A program made the translations under genes and the position numbers. 64,000 nucleotides of DNA from Acidobacteriaceae bacterium. GTDB lineage: Bacteria > Acidobacteriota > Terriglobia > Terriglobales > Acidobacteriaceae. Under the pieces are notes generated by a model. That model saw only the letters and a list, made by a program, of their open reading frames with translations, ran no database searches and was not told where the DNA came from. The stretch covers positions 1-64,000 of the forward strand of contig PLHW01000064.1 in assembly GCA_003139095.1 (NCBI GenBank). Direction: 5' to 3'. Below are positions 9,285 to 17,418 of this stretch, in pieces (the first letter of the stretch is position 1; each line of letters starts with the position of its first letter).

Positions 9285-10883
9285 ATGAGTGATTCAGTGG
9301 AAGTAGCCCCGCTCCCCACGGCGGGAGAAGGTCGCGTGCTCACCGGCATACTGGGCTGGCAGGGCGGCGTGCTGCTCCTGCTGGTCGCATGGCTGTATCA
9401 CTCCATCCTTTATAACCTCGTTCTGCAATGGATTCACGATCCGAATTTTTCGCACGGCGTTTTTGTGCCGGTCTTCAGCCTGTTCGTGCTGTGGCAGGAC
9501 CGGGAGAAATTGAGCGCAGTGGAGAAGAGACCGGCGTGGAGCGGGCTCGTGCTGGTGGCCCTGGCGCTGGCGATGCTGGCGCTGGGCGTGATGGGCGTCG
9601 AGCTGTTTACGTCGCGCGCTTCGTTGCTGGTTTTGCTGGCGGGGCTGGCGATTTTGTTTCGCGGATGGCCATTTTTCCGCGCACTGCTTTTTCCGTGGGC
9701 GTTTTTGATTCTGATGATTCCGCTGCCCAACCTGATCCTGCAGAAATTCACCTTTCCACTGCAAATGCTGGCGTCGCAGCTTTCCACCCAGATGCTGCGC
9801 GTTGTGGGAGTGCCCGTGCTGCGCGAGGGAAACGTGATTGTGCTGGCGGCGATGCCGCTCGACGTCGCCGAGGCATGCAGCGGAATCCGTTCGCTCCTTT
9901 CGCTTGTCACCCTCGCCATCATCTATGGCTACCTGATGGAGAAGCGGAATTGGGTACGGGTGGTGCTGGCCTGCGCTGCCGTCCCCATCGCGGTCTTTGC
10001 CAATAGCTTCCGCATCTTTGTCACCGGGCTTCTGGTGCAGTACTGGGATCCGGATAAGGCGGAGGGATTTTTTCACGCGTTCCAGGGATGGCTGATTTTT
10101 GTGGTCTCACTGATATTGCTGTTTGGCGTGCACCGCGTGATCAACTTTATTTGGAAGAGCGGGGACGAGAGCCGGCCATTGGCTTCCGATGGCGCAGGCT
10201 CACGAGTGGAAAAGCGCGACGAGCCGGCGGCGGCAGGCGCATGGTCGCCGCGGTTTTTGGCGGTGGCGGTGCTGATGCTGGCCGCGGCGATTGGCTTACA
10301 GGCGCGCTCGAAGGACGAAGTTTTTCCCGCGCGGCAGCCGTTGAGTGCCATGCCGCAGCAGTATGGAAACTGGTCGGGCGTGGACGAACCGCTCGATCAG
10401 CCGACGCTGGACATTCTGGGGGCGGGAGAATTTCTGGATCGATCGTACGAGAATGCGTACCCGTCGCAGCCGTGGATCGACGTGTTTATCGCGTATTTTC
10501 CGTCGCAAAAAATGGGCGACACGATTCACTCGCCCAATCATTGCCTGCCCGGCGCAGGATGGGTTCCCACGCTGCGGGAAACAGTGGAGTTGAAAGCGCC
10601 CGATGGGACGACGTTTCCCGCGAACCGGTATGTGGTGGCAAAGGGCGGCGAGCGGCAGATTGCGTTGTATTGGTTCCAGGCGCATGGGCGCGAAGTGGCG
10701 AGCGAATACTGGGCCAAATACTATTTGATTGCGGATTCGATCCGGCTGCATCGAAGCGATGGCGCGCTGATACGGATCATGAGCCCGATGTATCCAAAGG
10801 AATCTCCGAGCGCAGCGCAGGCGCGGGTCATGGAGTTGGGGAATCGCTTGCTGCCGGTGTTGGACACGTACATTCCACGGTGA
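9285..10883 (+). CDS. Exosortase fused to EpsI domain
   Basis: The 532-residue protein has two parts. Residues about 25-290 form a multi-pass membrane exosortase with the catalytic Cys in EACSGIRSL, the conserved Arg in NSFRIF and the His in FFHAFQGW. Residues about 320-532 form an EpsI domain (LSAMPQQYGNWSG..., then IAYFPSQKMGDTIHSPNHCLPGAGW). Exosortases are cysteine proteases/transpeptidases that process PEP-CTERM-tailed exported proteins, and EpsI is a partner in exopolysaccharide clusters. No PEP-CTERM substrate is apparent in the window. The gene is divergent from the GT/asnB cluster and converges on nnr. Confidence 0.93.
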   Translation: MSDSVEVAPLPTAGEGRVLTGILGWQGGVLLLLVAWLYHSILYNLVLQWIHDPNFSHGVFVPVFSLFVLWQDREKLSAVEKRPAWSGLVLVALALAMLALGVMGVELFTSRASLLVLLAGLAILFRGWPFFRALLFPWAFLILMIPLPNLILQKFTFPLQMLASQLSTQMLRVVGVPVLREGNVIVLAAMPLDVAEACSGIRSLLSLVTLAIIYGYLMEKRNWVRVVLACAAVPIAVFANSFRIFVTGLLVQYWDPDKAEGFFHAFQGWLIFVVSLILLFGVHRVINFIWKSGDESRPLASDGAGSRVEKRDEPAAAGAWSPRFLAVAVLMLAAAIGLQARSKDEVFPARQPLSAMPQQYGNWSGVDEPLDQPTLDILGAGEFLDRSYENAYPSQPWIDVFIAYFPSQKMGDTIHSPNHCLPGAGWVPTLRETVELKAPDGTTFPANRYVVAKGGERQIALYWFQAHGREVASEYWAKYYLIADSIRLHRSDGALIRIMSPMYPKESPSAAQARVMELGNRLLPVLDTYIPR

Positions 10884-10896
10884 AAATCTGAATCAA

Positions 10897-12681
10897 TCAG
10901 GCGTGCATGCGGAAGGCGACGTGTGCCTGTTTTGCGGCGCCGAAGGCCTGGGGTAAGAAGCGGACCAGGTCGGTTGCCACCAGGGAATTTTCGCCGACTA
11001 TATCTTTTGCTTGATCTCCGGCGAGGCCGTGGAGGTAGACGGCTAGCGCCGTGGCTTTGAGCGGGTCGTGCGGATGCTGCGCGATTATGCCCGCTACCAT
11101 TCCTGTCAAAATGTCGCCCGTGCCGCCGGTGGCCATGCCGGGGTTGCCGGTTGGATTCACCCAGATCGTGCCGTCGGGGGCGGCGATTAGAGTGCGATGA
11201 CCTTTCAGAACAACAATTAATTCGTGCTCGCGGGCGAAGTCGCGCGCAACTTCGAGACGGCGGGACTGAATGTCGGGAATGGTAAGGCCGTTTAAGCGCG
11301 ACATTTCTCCGGGGTGGGGCGTGATGACGAGAGTGCGGCCGCGACCGTTGAGCTGGGCAGACGCGCCTTCGAAAGCGTTGAGGGCATCGGCGTCGATGAC
11401 GATGGCGACGCTTGCGGGCAGGGTGCCGGACTTGAGAAGCGCGCGGACGAACTCGGAGGTTTCGGGATCGCGGGAGATTCCGGGGCCGATGGCGATGACG
11501 GTTTTGCGCTCGAGCAGAGGGCCCAGGGATTCGAGGGCGCGGAGGCCGATAGTGCCGGCGGGAGTTTCGGGGAGAGGCTCGGTCATCAGCTCGGGATGAA
11601 ATCCCGCGACCGTCGGCAATACCGACTTTGCGGTGGCGACGGTGGCGAGACCGGCGCCGGCGCGGAGGGCGGAGAATCCGGCCATGGCTGCAGCCCCAGC
11701 TTTGCCGAGCGATCCGCCGATGACGAGCACGTGGCCGTAGCTTCCTTTGTTAGCCGCAAGCGCGCGGGGGGCGAGGAGGTCGGCGAAATCGGCGGGCGTG
11801 CTGAGATTGAGCGCGAGCTCGGAGGCGATGGCTTCGGGCGGCGAGCCGATGGGGGCAATGATGGTGGGTCCGGTGGTGAGCGCCGAGAAAACGTGCGCGG
11901 GCCGCGGGGCCGTGAACGTGACGATGGCGTCGGCACGGGCCCGGGTGGGCACCTCGGATTTCGTGGCGTTTCGTTTGGAGCTTTGGGCTGCGCTCGGGGC
12001 ATGGCCCGCGCGCGAGTGAGAGTCTGCGGCGGCGGCATCGGCAACGGGATTGGCGTCGGCGTCGGCGCCGGAGGGAATGTCGACGGCGACGATGGGCGCG
12101 GGGCTGGCATTCATTTTGCGAATGGCAGCGGCATAGAGATCGCTGACGGGCGGGCGGAAACCGGTGCCGAGTACGGCATCAACGATTAGGTCGGAAGCGA
12201 AAATTTCGCTGGCGGCGGGGGAATCGAGGTCGGCCGGATCGCGGGCGATGAGCGGCGAGAGTTTCATGCTGGCGAAGGCGATGGGCGACACTTTTGATGG
12301 CGTGGCGCCTGGCGTCGACGCGCTCGACGGCATGGCGCTTGAGGTTCTTGAAGAGGCCGTTCTTGCGGGCGCCATTTTTCCGGGCGTCATTTTAGCGAAC
12401 ATGGCGGCCGCATCGCCCCGGAGTTCGGCGGGATCGCAGAGGAGGAGGACGCGGACCGAGCGGCCGGCCTCGGCTAATTTGCGCGCGGCCACGAAGCCAT
12501 CGCCGCCATTATTGCCTTTGCCGCAGATGACGCCGATGCGCTCGGCGCGGGGATAGTCGTCGAGGATGAAGCGGGCGACGGCAGAGCCGGCATTTTCCAT
12601 CAGCATGAGCGAGGGCACGGCGAATTGCTCGGAGGTGGCGCGATCGATGGCGCGCATTTCGGCGGCGCTCACGATTTTCAT
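10897..12681 (-). CDS. nnr: Bifunctional NAD(P)H-hydrate epimerase/dehydratase
   Basis: This 594-residue metabolite-repair enzyme restores NAD(P)H damaged by hydration. The N-terminal NnrE (YjeF_N) epimerase part contains GVICGKGNNGGDGFVAARKL. The C-terminal NnrD ADP-dependent dehydratase has VITPHPGEMSRLNG, VVLKGHRTLIAAPDG and NPGMATGGTGDILTG. Two low-complexity Ala/Ser/Pro-rich stretches (about residues 100-145 and 205-250) interrupt the epimerase half and make the protein longer than the usual ~500 residues. The start overlaps the stop of the upstream ion-channel gene by 4 nt, so the pair is probably translationally coupled. Confidence 0.95.
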   Translation of the reverse strand: MKIVSAAEMRAIDRATSEQFAVPSLMLMENAGSAVARFILDDYPRAERIGVICGKGNNGGDGFVAARKLAEAGRSVRVLLLCDPAELRGDAAAMFAKMTPGKMAPARTASSRTSSAMPSSASTPGATPSKVSPIAFASMKLSPLIARDPADLDSPAASEIFASDLIVDAVLGTGFRPPVSDLYAAAIRKMNASPAPIVAVDIPSGADADANPVADAAAADSHSRAGHAPSAAQSSKRNATKSEVPTRARADAIVTFTAPRPAHVFSALTTGPTIIAPIGSPPEAIASELALNLSTPADFADLLAPRALAANKGSYGHVLVIGGSLGKAGAAAMAGFSALRAGAGLATVATAKSVLPTVAGFHPELMTEPLPETPAGTIGLRALESLGPLLERKTVIAIGPGISRDPETSEFVRALLKSGTLPASVAIVIDADALNAFEGASAQLNGRGRTLVITPHPGEMSRLNGLTIPDIQSRRLEVARDFAREHELIVVLKGHRTLIAAPDGTIWVNPTGNPGMATGGTGDILTGMVAGIIAQHPHDPLKATALAVYLHGLAGDQAKDIVGENSLVATDLVRFLPQAFGAAKQAHVAFRMHA

Positions 12682-13679
12682 GAGGGCGATCCGGCGCTGG
12701 TTTCGAGCTCGCGAAGCTGCTGCGGCTCGCCCATGGCGATGAGGAAGTCTCCGGCCTCAATGCGATCGTCGGGCGCGGGATTGAAGTGCATGCCGGCGGC
12801 GCGCTTGATGGCGAGAATGATGACGCCGCGATCCTGGCGGATGCGGGAACTTTCAATGGTTTGGCCGGCGAAGACGCTGAGCGCGCTGATGGGAACTTCG
12901 CCGATTTCGAGATCGATGCCGAGGTGCGTGGTGGCGGTATCGAGAAAACTGACGACATGCGGGCGCAGGAAGGATTGGGCAATGCGCTGACCAGCGAAGG
13001 CGTAGGGAGAGACGACGGAATCGGCGCCGGCTTTCAGGAGATGCTTTTCGGCCATCTCTTCGCTGGCGCGGGCGATGATGTGCAGGTTGGGATTGAGATC
13101 CCGAGCGGTGAGGACGATATAGAGGTTGGTGGCGTCGGTGGTGGTAGCGGCGACGAGGCCGCGGGCGTGCTCGATCTGGGCCTCGCGCAGCGTTTGCTCC
13201 TGGGTGGCGTCGCCGATGAGGGTGAGCCAGCTTTCGGCGGCGTACTTCTGCGCCTTGGCCTCGTTGCTTTCGATGATGACGAAAGGAGCGGGGCGGCGGG
13301 CAAGTTCGCGGGCGGCGCTGCGGCCAACTCGTCCGGCGCCGCAAACGATGTAGTGATCTACGAGACGATCGATCTCCCGTTCCATGCGGCGCCTTCCAAG
13401 AATAGATTGCAGCTCGAATTCTAGCAAAGCCTGCGTCGCCGCTCCGATGGCGAGGAAGAGGAGGGAGACTCCGCTGAGAATGATGACGATGTTAAAGACG
13501 CGGCCGGCGTGGGAGAGAGGATGAACCTCCTGGTAGCCGATGGTGGTCAGAGTGGTGATGACCATGTAGAAGCCGTCGAACCAGGGCCAGCCTTCAATGA
13601 AGTGAAAGCCGGCGGTGCCGAGGGCGATGACGACGGCCAGGGCGGCGGCTAGGACTTTTAGATTGCGCGGCCGTTTCAT
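12678..13679 (-). CDS. Two-TM potassium channel with TrkA-N/TrkA-C regulatory domains
   Basis: The protein is about 333 residues, with the start taken at ATG 13679. Two transmembrane helices flank a pore segment with the filter-like TTIGYQE (about residues 45-51). A cytoplasmic RCK domain follows, with the Rossmann signature DHYIVCGAGRVGRSAARELA, and then a TrkA-C domain at the end. It fits ligand-gated K+ channels such as MthK-like proteins. The second filter Gly (TxGYG in most channels) is Gln here, so selectivity is uncertain. The gene overlaps nnr by 4 nt. Confidence 0.88.
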   Translation of the reverse strand: MKRPRNLKVLAAALAVVIALGTAGFHFIEGWPWFDGFYMVITTLTTIGYQEVHPLSHAGRVFNIVIILSGVSLLFLAIGAATQALLEFELQSILGRRRMEREIDRLVDHYIVCGAGRVGRSAARELARRPAPFVIIESNEAKAQKYAAESWLTLIGDATQEQTLREAQIEHARGLVAATTTDATNLYIVLTARDLNPNLHIIARASEEMAEKHLLKAGADSVVSPYAFAGQRIAQSFLRPHVVSFLDTATTHLGIDLEIGEVPISALSVFAGQTIESSRIRQDRGVIILAIKRAAGMHFNPAPDDRIEAGDFLIAMGEPQQLRELETSAGSPS

Positions 13680-13787
13680 GGGGCTTTGAGTTGGAGTATA
13701 GCGCCGGGGCGGGGGGAGTGCAGTGAGTAGCATTGTTTGTGGGACGTGGCGTTGTTACGATCTCCGGATAGAGACGATGGGCTGCGC

Positions 13788-14489
13788 ATGAGACTTTCGG
13801 TGGTAATGCCGGTGTATAACGAGCGCGCGACGCTGGGCGAGGTGATTGAGAAGGTGATCGCGGTGCCGATCGAGATCGAGTTGCTTTGCGTGGACGACGG
13901 GTCAAGTGACGGCTCGCGCGAGATGCTGGCGGAGTTGGCGGGACGATATCCCCAGATGCGGGTGTTTTTGCAAGAGCGCAACATGGGGAAGGGCGCGGCC
14001 TTGCGGCGCGGGATTCAGGAGGCGACGGGGGATTTCGTGATTATTCAGGACGCGGACCTGGAATACGATCCGGGGGAATACCCGCTAGTGCTCGAGCCGC
14101 TGTTGCAAGGGAAAGCGGATGTGGTGTACGGGTCGCGCTTTTTGGGGGGAGGGCCGCACCGGGTTTTGTATTTCTGGCATTCGGTGGGGAACTGGTTTTT
14201 GACGCTCGTTTCGAATTGCCTGACGAACGTTAATTTGTCGGATATGGAGACCTGCTACAAGGCGTTTCGGCGGGAGGTAATTCAGGCCATCCCGATTGAA
14301 GAAAACCGCTTTGGATTTGAGCCGGAAATCACCGTGAAAGTGGCGCGGCGGCATTTGCGGATTTATGAGGTGGGCATTAGCTATTGGGGGCGAACGTATG
14401 AAGAAGGAAAGAAGATTGGATGGAAGGACGGGGCACGGGCGCTGTATTGCTTGCTGAAGTATTCGCTGAAAGAGGGTGGGAGTAGGTAG
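13788..14489 (+). CDS. Family 2 glycosyltransferase, polyprenyl-phosphate-sugar synthase-like
   Basis: The 233-residue GT-A protein begins [20 protein letters not shown], the standard GT2 opening. It has the metal-site region [10 protein letters not shown] and then [14 protein letters not shown]. It lacks the C-terminal membrane helices of larger GT2 enzymes, as in DPM1-type synthases that put mannose or glucose on a polyprenyl phosphate. The start at 13788 is chosen because translation there begins directly with the conserved strand. It is divergent from the channel gene. Confidence 0.88.
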   Translation: MRLSVVMPVYNERATLGEVIEKVIAVPIEIELLCVDDGSSDGSREMLAELAGRYPQMRVFLQERNMGKGAALRRGIQEATGDFVIIQDADLEYDPGEYPLVLEPLLQGKADVVYGSRFLGGGPHRVLYFWHSVGNWFLTLVSNCLTNVNLSDMETCYKAFRREVIQAIPIEENRFGFEPEITVKVARRHLRIYEVGISYWGRTYEEGKKIGWKDGARALYCLLKYSLKEGGSR

Positions 14490-14530
14490 CAGGCAAGTAG
14501 CGTTGGAGCAAAGGCAAAATCTAAAGCAAA

Positions 14531-14552
14531 AGGACGGGGCGAAGCCCCGTCC
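14531..14552 (-). terminator. Hairpin terminator between convergent genes
   Basis: A perfect 9-bp stem GGACGGGGC/GCCCCGTCC has a 3-nt GAA loop on the plus strand. Read on the minus strand it ends in CCTTTTGCTTT. It sits just after the small basic protein gene and can also serve the convergent GT2 gene. Confidence 0.75.
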
Positions 14553-14576
14553 CCACACAGGCAACAGCAAAAGTGG

Positions 14577-14957
14577 TTAGTGGCGGCCTTTGCCTTTTTC
14601 CTTCAAGCGACCCTTCAAACCGCCGCTCCGATTCTTGCCTTCGGTGACCTTGCCGCCCTTGCCACCGAAGTTGATGGCGGCATTTCCGCGCTTATCGACT
14701 TTAGCCACGGTTCGAGTCGCGGGTTTCTTTTCCCGAGGCGTGCGAGTGCTCTTGACCTTTTCACGCTCAAGGCTTTGCAACTTCTTGGAAGAGGCGGTGC
14801 CTCTTGCCGCGCCGCCGCCCTTGGCCGGAACCGTGCTCTTGGGAGCGGGATCCTTGCGCGTGTGGCCGCCTAGGGTCACGGTCGCCTTGTCGGCTTGCGC
14901 CAGCGTGCTTAAACCAATTGCAATGAGTAGCGCCGTTAGTACCCGAAGAATTCGCAT
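14577..14957 (-). CDS. Small, very basic secreted protein of unknown function
   Basis: The 126-residue protein has a clear signal peptide (MRILRVLTALLIAIGLSTLAQA). The mature part is dominated by Lys, Arg, Gly and Thr and ends in a Lys/Gly/Arg tail. I recognise no domain. The composition suggests an envelope or extracellular polyanion-binding protein, but this is inference only. ACTCCCTAGAAG surrounds the upstream region and no clear Shine-Dalgarno was identified. A terminator hairpin follows it. Coding status rests on the signal peptide and the placed terminator. Confidence 0.65.
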   Translation of the reverse strand: MRILRVLTALLIAIGLSTLAQADKATVTLGGHTRKDPAPKSTVPAKGGGAARGTASSKKLQSLEREKVKSTRTPREKKPATRTVAKVDKRGNAAINFGGKGGKVTEGKNRSGGLKGRLKEKGKGRH

Positions 14958-15299
14958 ATTACTCCCTAGAAGACCGATGCCCGATGACAGGCCTGTGCTG
15001 GTTGGAGCACGCCCGCTGCCATACCTTATTGTAACCCGTCGTTTTGCGAAAAGACTCGGAAGCTTGAAAATGAATGCGGTACGGAGGTTTAGTAATTCGA
15101 ACCTTTCGATACCACGAGCACGTTGGGTGCCGCGCCGTTATTGGCTGGGCGAGGGCGAGCGGGACTGTGCAATTTGTTGCACATAAGCGCGCCGCCGCCC
15201 CACTTCGCGGAAAAACTCTGTAAACCGCTGAATGCGCGGAGAAACCCCGCGGAGTAGGCGATCAAAGCTCTCGAAGTGCGGATGACTCGAGGAGCGCGC
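14958..15299. other. Intergenic region without a recognised gene
   Basis: This 342-nt gap lies upstream of the small basic protein gene and downstream of wecB. I see no ORF with family features and no repeat of the heptamer class. Several short GC-rich self-complementary patches occur around 15190-15260, but none has a terminator T-run. Confidence 0.4.
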
Positions 15300-16406
15300 C
15301 TAACCGGGGAGTTGGGCGGCGATCACCTTTGCTATGCGCTCGCCGGCGTGGCCATCCCAGAGCGGAGGAATGGTTCCCTTCTTTTGCCTGCCTTCCAGGA
15401 TGCGCGCGATCTCTGTTTTGAGCTTTTGCGGGTCGCGGCCAACAAGCGTGTTGGTGCCAAGCGAGACGGTGATGGGGCGCTCGGTATTTTCGCGGAGGGT
15501 GAGACAGGGGACGCCAAGGTAGGTGGTTTCTTCCTGGATGCCGCCGGAATCGGTGATCACGACCTGCGCGTGCGACTGCAAGGCGAGGAAATCGACGTAG
15601 GACAGCGGATCGAGGAGTTGCAGTTGCGGGGCGCGGAGCCCGAATTCGGCGATGCGCTGGCGAGTGCGCGGATGGGCGGGAAAGACGACGGCAACATCGC
15701 GAGTCACGTCAATGAGCGCCTGGAGAATGGATTTGAGCGTCGCGCTGTCGTCGACGTTGGAGGGCCGATGGAGGGTGACCAGGGCATAGGGCTGAGCGTG
15801 GGGCGGCGCCTGCTCCCCAAGCTGCTCGCCACGCCAAAATTGGACAGGGCGCGCTTGAGCCAGGGGCAGGAGCTTTACCAGGGAATCGATCATGACGTTG
15901 CCGGCGCGGAAAATCTTCTCCGGCGCGGCGCCTTCGTTGCGGAGATTGAGGTCGCCGTCTTCCGAGGGCGTGAAGAGCAGGTCAGCGAGGCGATCGGTGA
16001 CGAGGCGGTTGATTTCTTCGGGCATGAAGCGATCAAAAGAGCGGAGGCCGGCCTCCACGTGGGCGACGCGGACTCCGAGCTTGGAGCACACGAGGGCGGC
16101 AGCGACGGTGGAGTTGACGTCACCGTAGACAAGGACGAGGTCGGGCTGCGCGCTGACGAGGACGGGCTCGAAACGGAGCATGATTTCGGCGGTCTGGCGA
16201 GCGTGCGTACCGGAGCCGACGGAGAGATTGACGTCGGGCGCGGGGATGCCGAGCTGCTCGAAGAAAATATCGGACATGTTCGCGTCGTAGTGCTGTCCGG
16301 TGTGGACGAGCAGCTGCGACACGTGGGAGTGCGCGCGGAGAGCCGCGAGGACGGGCGCCACCTTCATGAAGTTGGGACGGGCGCCGACGACGTGGAGTAG
16401 CTTCAC
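15300..16406 (-). CDS. wecB: UDP-N-acetylglucosamine 2-epimerase (non-hydrolysing)
   Basis: The 368-residue protein interconverts UDP-GlcNAc and UDP-ManNAc, a precursor of surface polysaccharides. The N terminus KLLHVVGARPNFMKVAPVL is diagnostic. VHTGQHYDANMSDIFF and the C-terminal DSGGIQEETTYLGVPCLTLRENTERP complete the family signature with its UDP-binding residues. The length is normal. It fits functionally with the glycosyltransferase genes 5-12 kb to the left but is not in an operon with them. Heptamer-like sequence separates it from fdhE. Confidence 0.95.
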   Translation of the reverse strand: MKLLHVVGARPNFMKVAPVLAALRAHSHVSQLLVHTGQHYDANMSDIFFEQLGIPAPDVNLSVGSGTHARQTAEIMLRFEPVLVSAQPDLVLVYGDVNSTVAAALVCSKLGVRVAHVEAGLRSFDRFMPEEINRLVTDRLADLLFTPSEDGDLNLRNEGAAPEKIFRAGNVMIDSLVKLLPLAQARPVQFWRGEQLGEQAPPHAQPYALVTLHRPSNVDDSATLKSILQALIDVTRDVAVVFPAHPRTRQRIAEFGLRAPQLQLLDPLSYVDFLALQSHAQVVITDSGGIQEETTYLGVPCLTLRENTERPITVSLGTNTLVGRDPQKLKTEIARILEGRQKKGTIPPLWDGHAGERIAKVIAAQLPG

Positions 16407-16422
16407 GGGTTCATCTTATCCT

Positions 16423-16450
16423 TTGGCGATTGGCTATTCGCTCATAGTCG
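16423..16450. repeat. Heptamer locus (TTGGCGA/TTGGCTA family)
   Basis: Three to four 7-nt units, TTGGCGA, TTGGCTA, TTCGCTC and ATAGTCG, occupy the gap between wecB and fdhE. They run over the fdhE stop codon. The same word family recurs at 32872-32899. Confidence 0.55.
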
Positions 16451-17239
16451 CAGAAGATTCACCTGCAATTTCGAATAGCCCTGCGTCTGCGCCCACAGGT
16501 CGAGCGCGACCGATGCGATCTCATCGACTACGGGCTCGCCGAGGCCGCTTTTTGTGAGATCTACCGTTTTGATATAGCACTTGCAACTGTCGCAGGCTTC
16601 GACGCGGACGTGTCGCAACTCTTCGGCGGTGTAGACGGCGAGTTTGGCGGGATCTTCTTCGCCGCAAGCGGGACAGAGGATGCGGCGGAACTCCCACTCG
16701 GCTAGACAGAAAGAACAAATAAGCGAGCGCTGGCTGCCTTCGCCGAGTGGACGCAGGACGCCGAGGCCGGGCTTGCGCTGGCAGAAGGGGCAGACGAAGG
16801 CGGTGGGGCCAGAGTAGCGGAGGTTGGCGCGCTCGCGGAGCGCGGCCACGTATGGCTGAAGATAGGCGCGGACGAAGAAGGCGTCGGTCTCGGAGGCGAG
16901 GGTTTCATTGGCCTGCCAGAAGGCGGAGAGCAATTGAAGGTGAGAATCGTCGTCGCGGGCGGCGAGGGCGCGGGCGGCTTCGCGAAGTTTGGCGGGCGCG
17001 TGTTGCTCGACGACGGGGAGGAAGCGGCGGAAGGCGGAGGCGACTTCCCTGCCGAGCGGCGTGGCGAAAGGATTCGAATTGGGGGCGAGTTTCTGCGGCT
17101 GAGTTGCGAGTTCGTGGTAGAAGTCGGCTTGAAAGCGGGCGATGGCGGCGTAGAGGCGCAGAAGTTCGGCGGCCGTCGCGTAGCGCGCGGCCAGTTCGTC
17201 GGCGCGGGCGATGCGGCGTTGCCAGGGGTTATTTGCCAC
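16442..17239 (-). CDS. fdhE: Formate dehydrogenase accessory protein FdhE
   Basis: The protein is 265 residues. The N-terminal half is helical. The C-terminal half has four Cys pairs or clusters (CPFC, CSFC, CPAC and CDSCKC), matching the rubredoxin-like zinc/iron centres of FdhE, which helps mature the catalytic subunit of exported formate dehydrogenases. The placement 1.6 kb from fdhA on the opposite strand, with a GloVer gene between, supports the call. The start ATG at 17239 gives the expected length. Confidence 0.92.
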   Translation of the reverse strand: MANNPWQRRIARADELAARYATAAELLRLYAAIARFQADFYHELATQPQKLAPNSNPFATPLGREVASAFRRFLPVVEQHAPAKLREAARALAARDDDSHLQLLSAFWQANETLASETDAFFVRAYLQPYVAALRERANLRYSGPTAFVCPFCQRKPGLGVLRPLGEGSQRSLICSFCLAEWEFRRILCPACGEEDPAKLAVYTAEELRHVRVEACDSCKCYIKTVDLTKSGLGEPVVDEIASVALDLWAQTQGYSKLQVNLLRL

Positions 17240-17379
17240 GGGGATTCGACAACTTGCGATGCGAGCGTATGCGGTGCGGCATCGCCCGATTATCAGGCCA
17301 CGTGAGCTTCAGCGCAATGCTAGGACTGGAACGCACCGGCTCTCATACGGTCGTTGACCCGCTCTCATGAAAGGTTGAA

Positions 17380-17403
17380 GGGCGGACGCGAGGCGCTCCG
17401 CCC
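17380..17403. terminator. Hairpin downstream of the GloVer gene
   Basis: A stem GGGCGGA/TCCGCCC with a 10-nt loop lies between the GloVer stop and the fdhE start. On the plus strand it is followed by TTTT. On the minus strand, the direction that would serve the GloVer gene, the T-run is weak. Confidence 0.5.
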
Positions 17404-17418
17404 TTTTGCTAATTTCAG

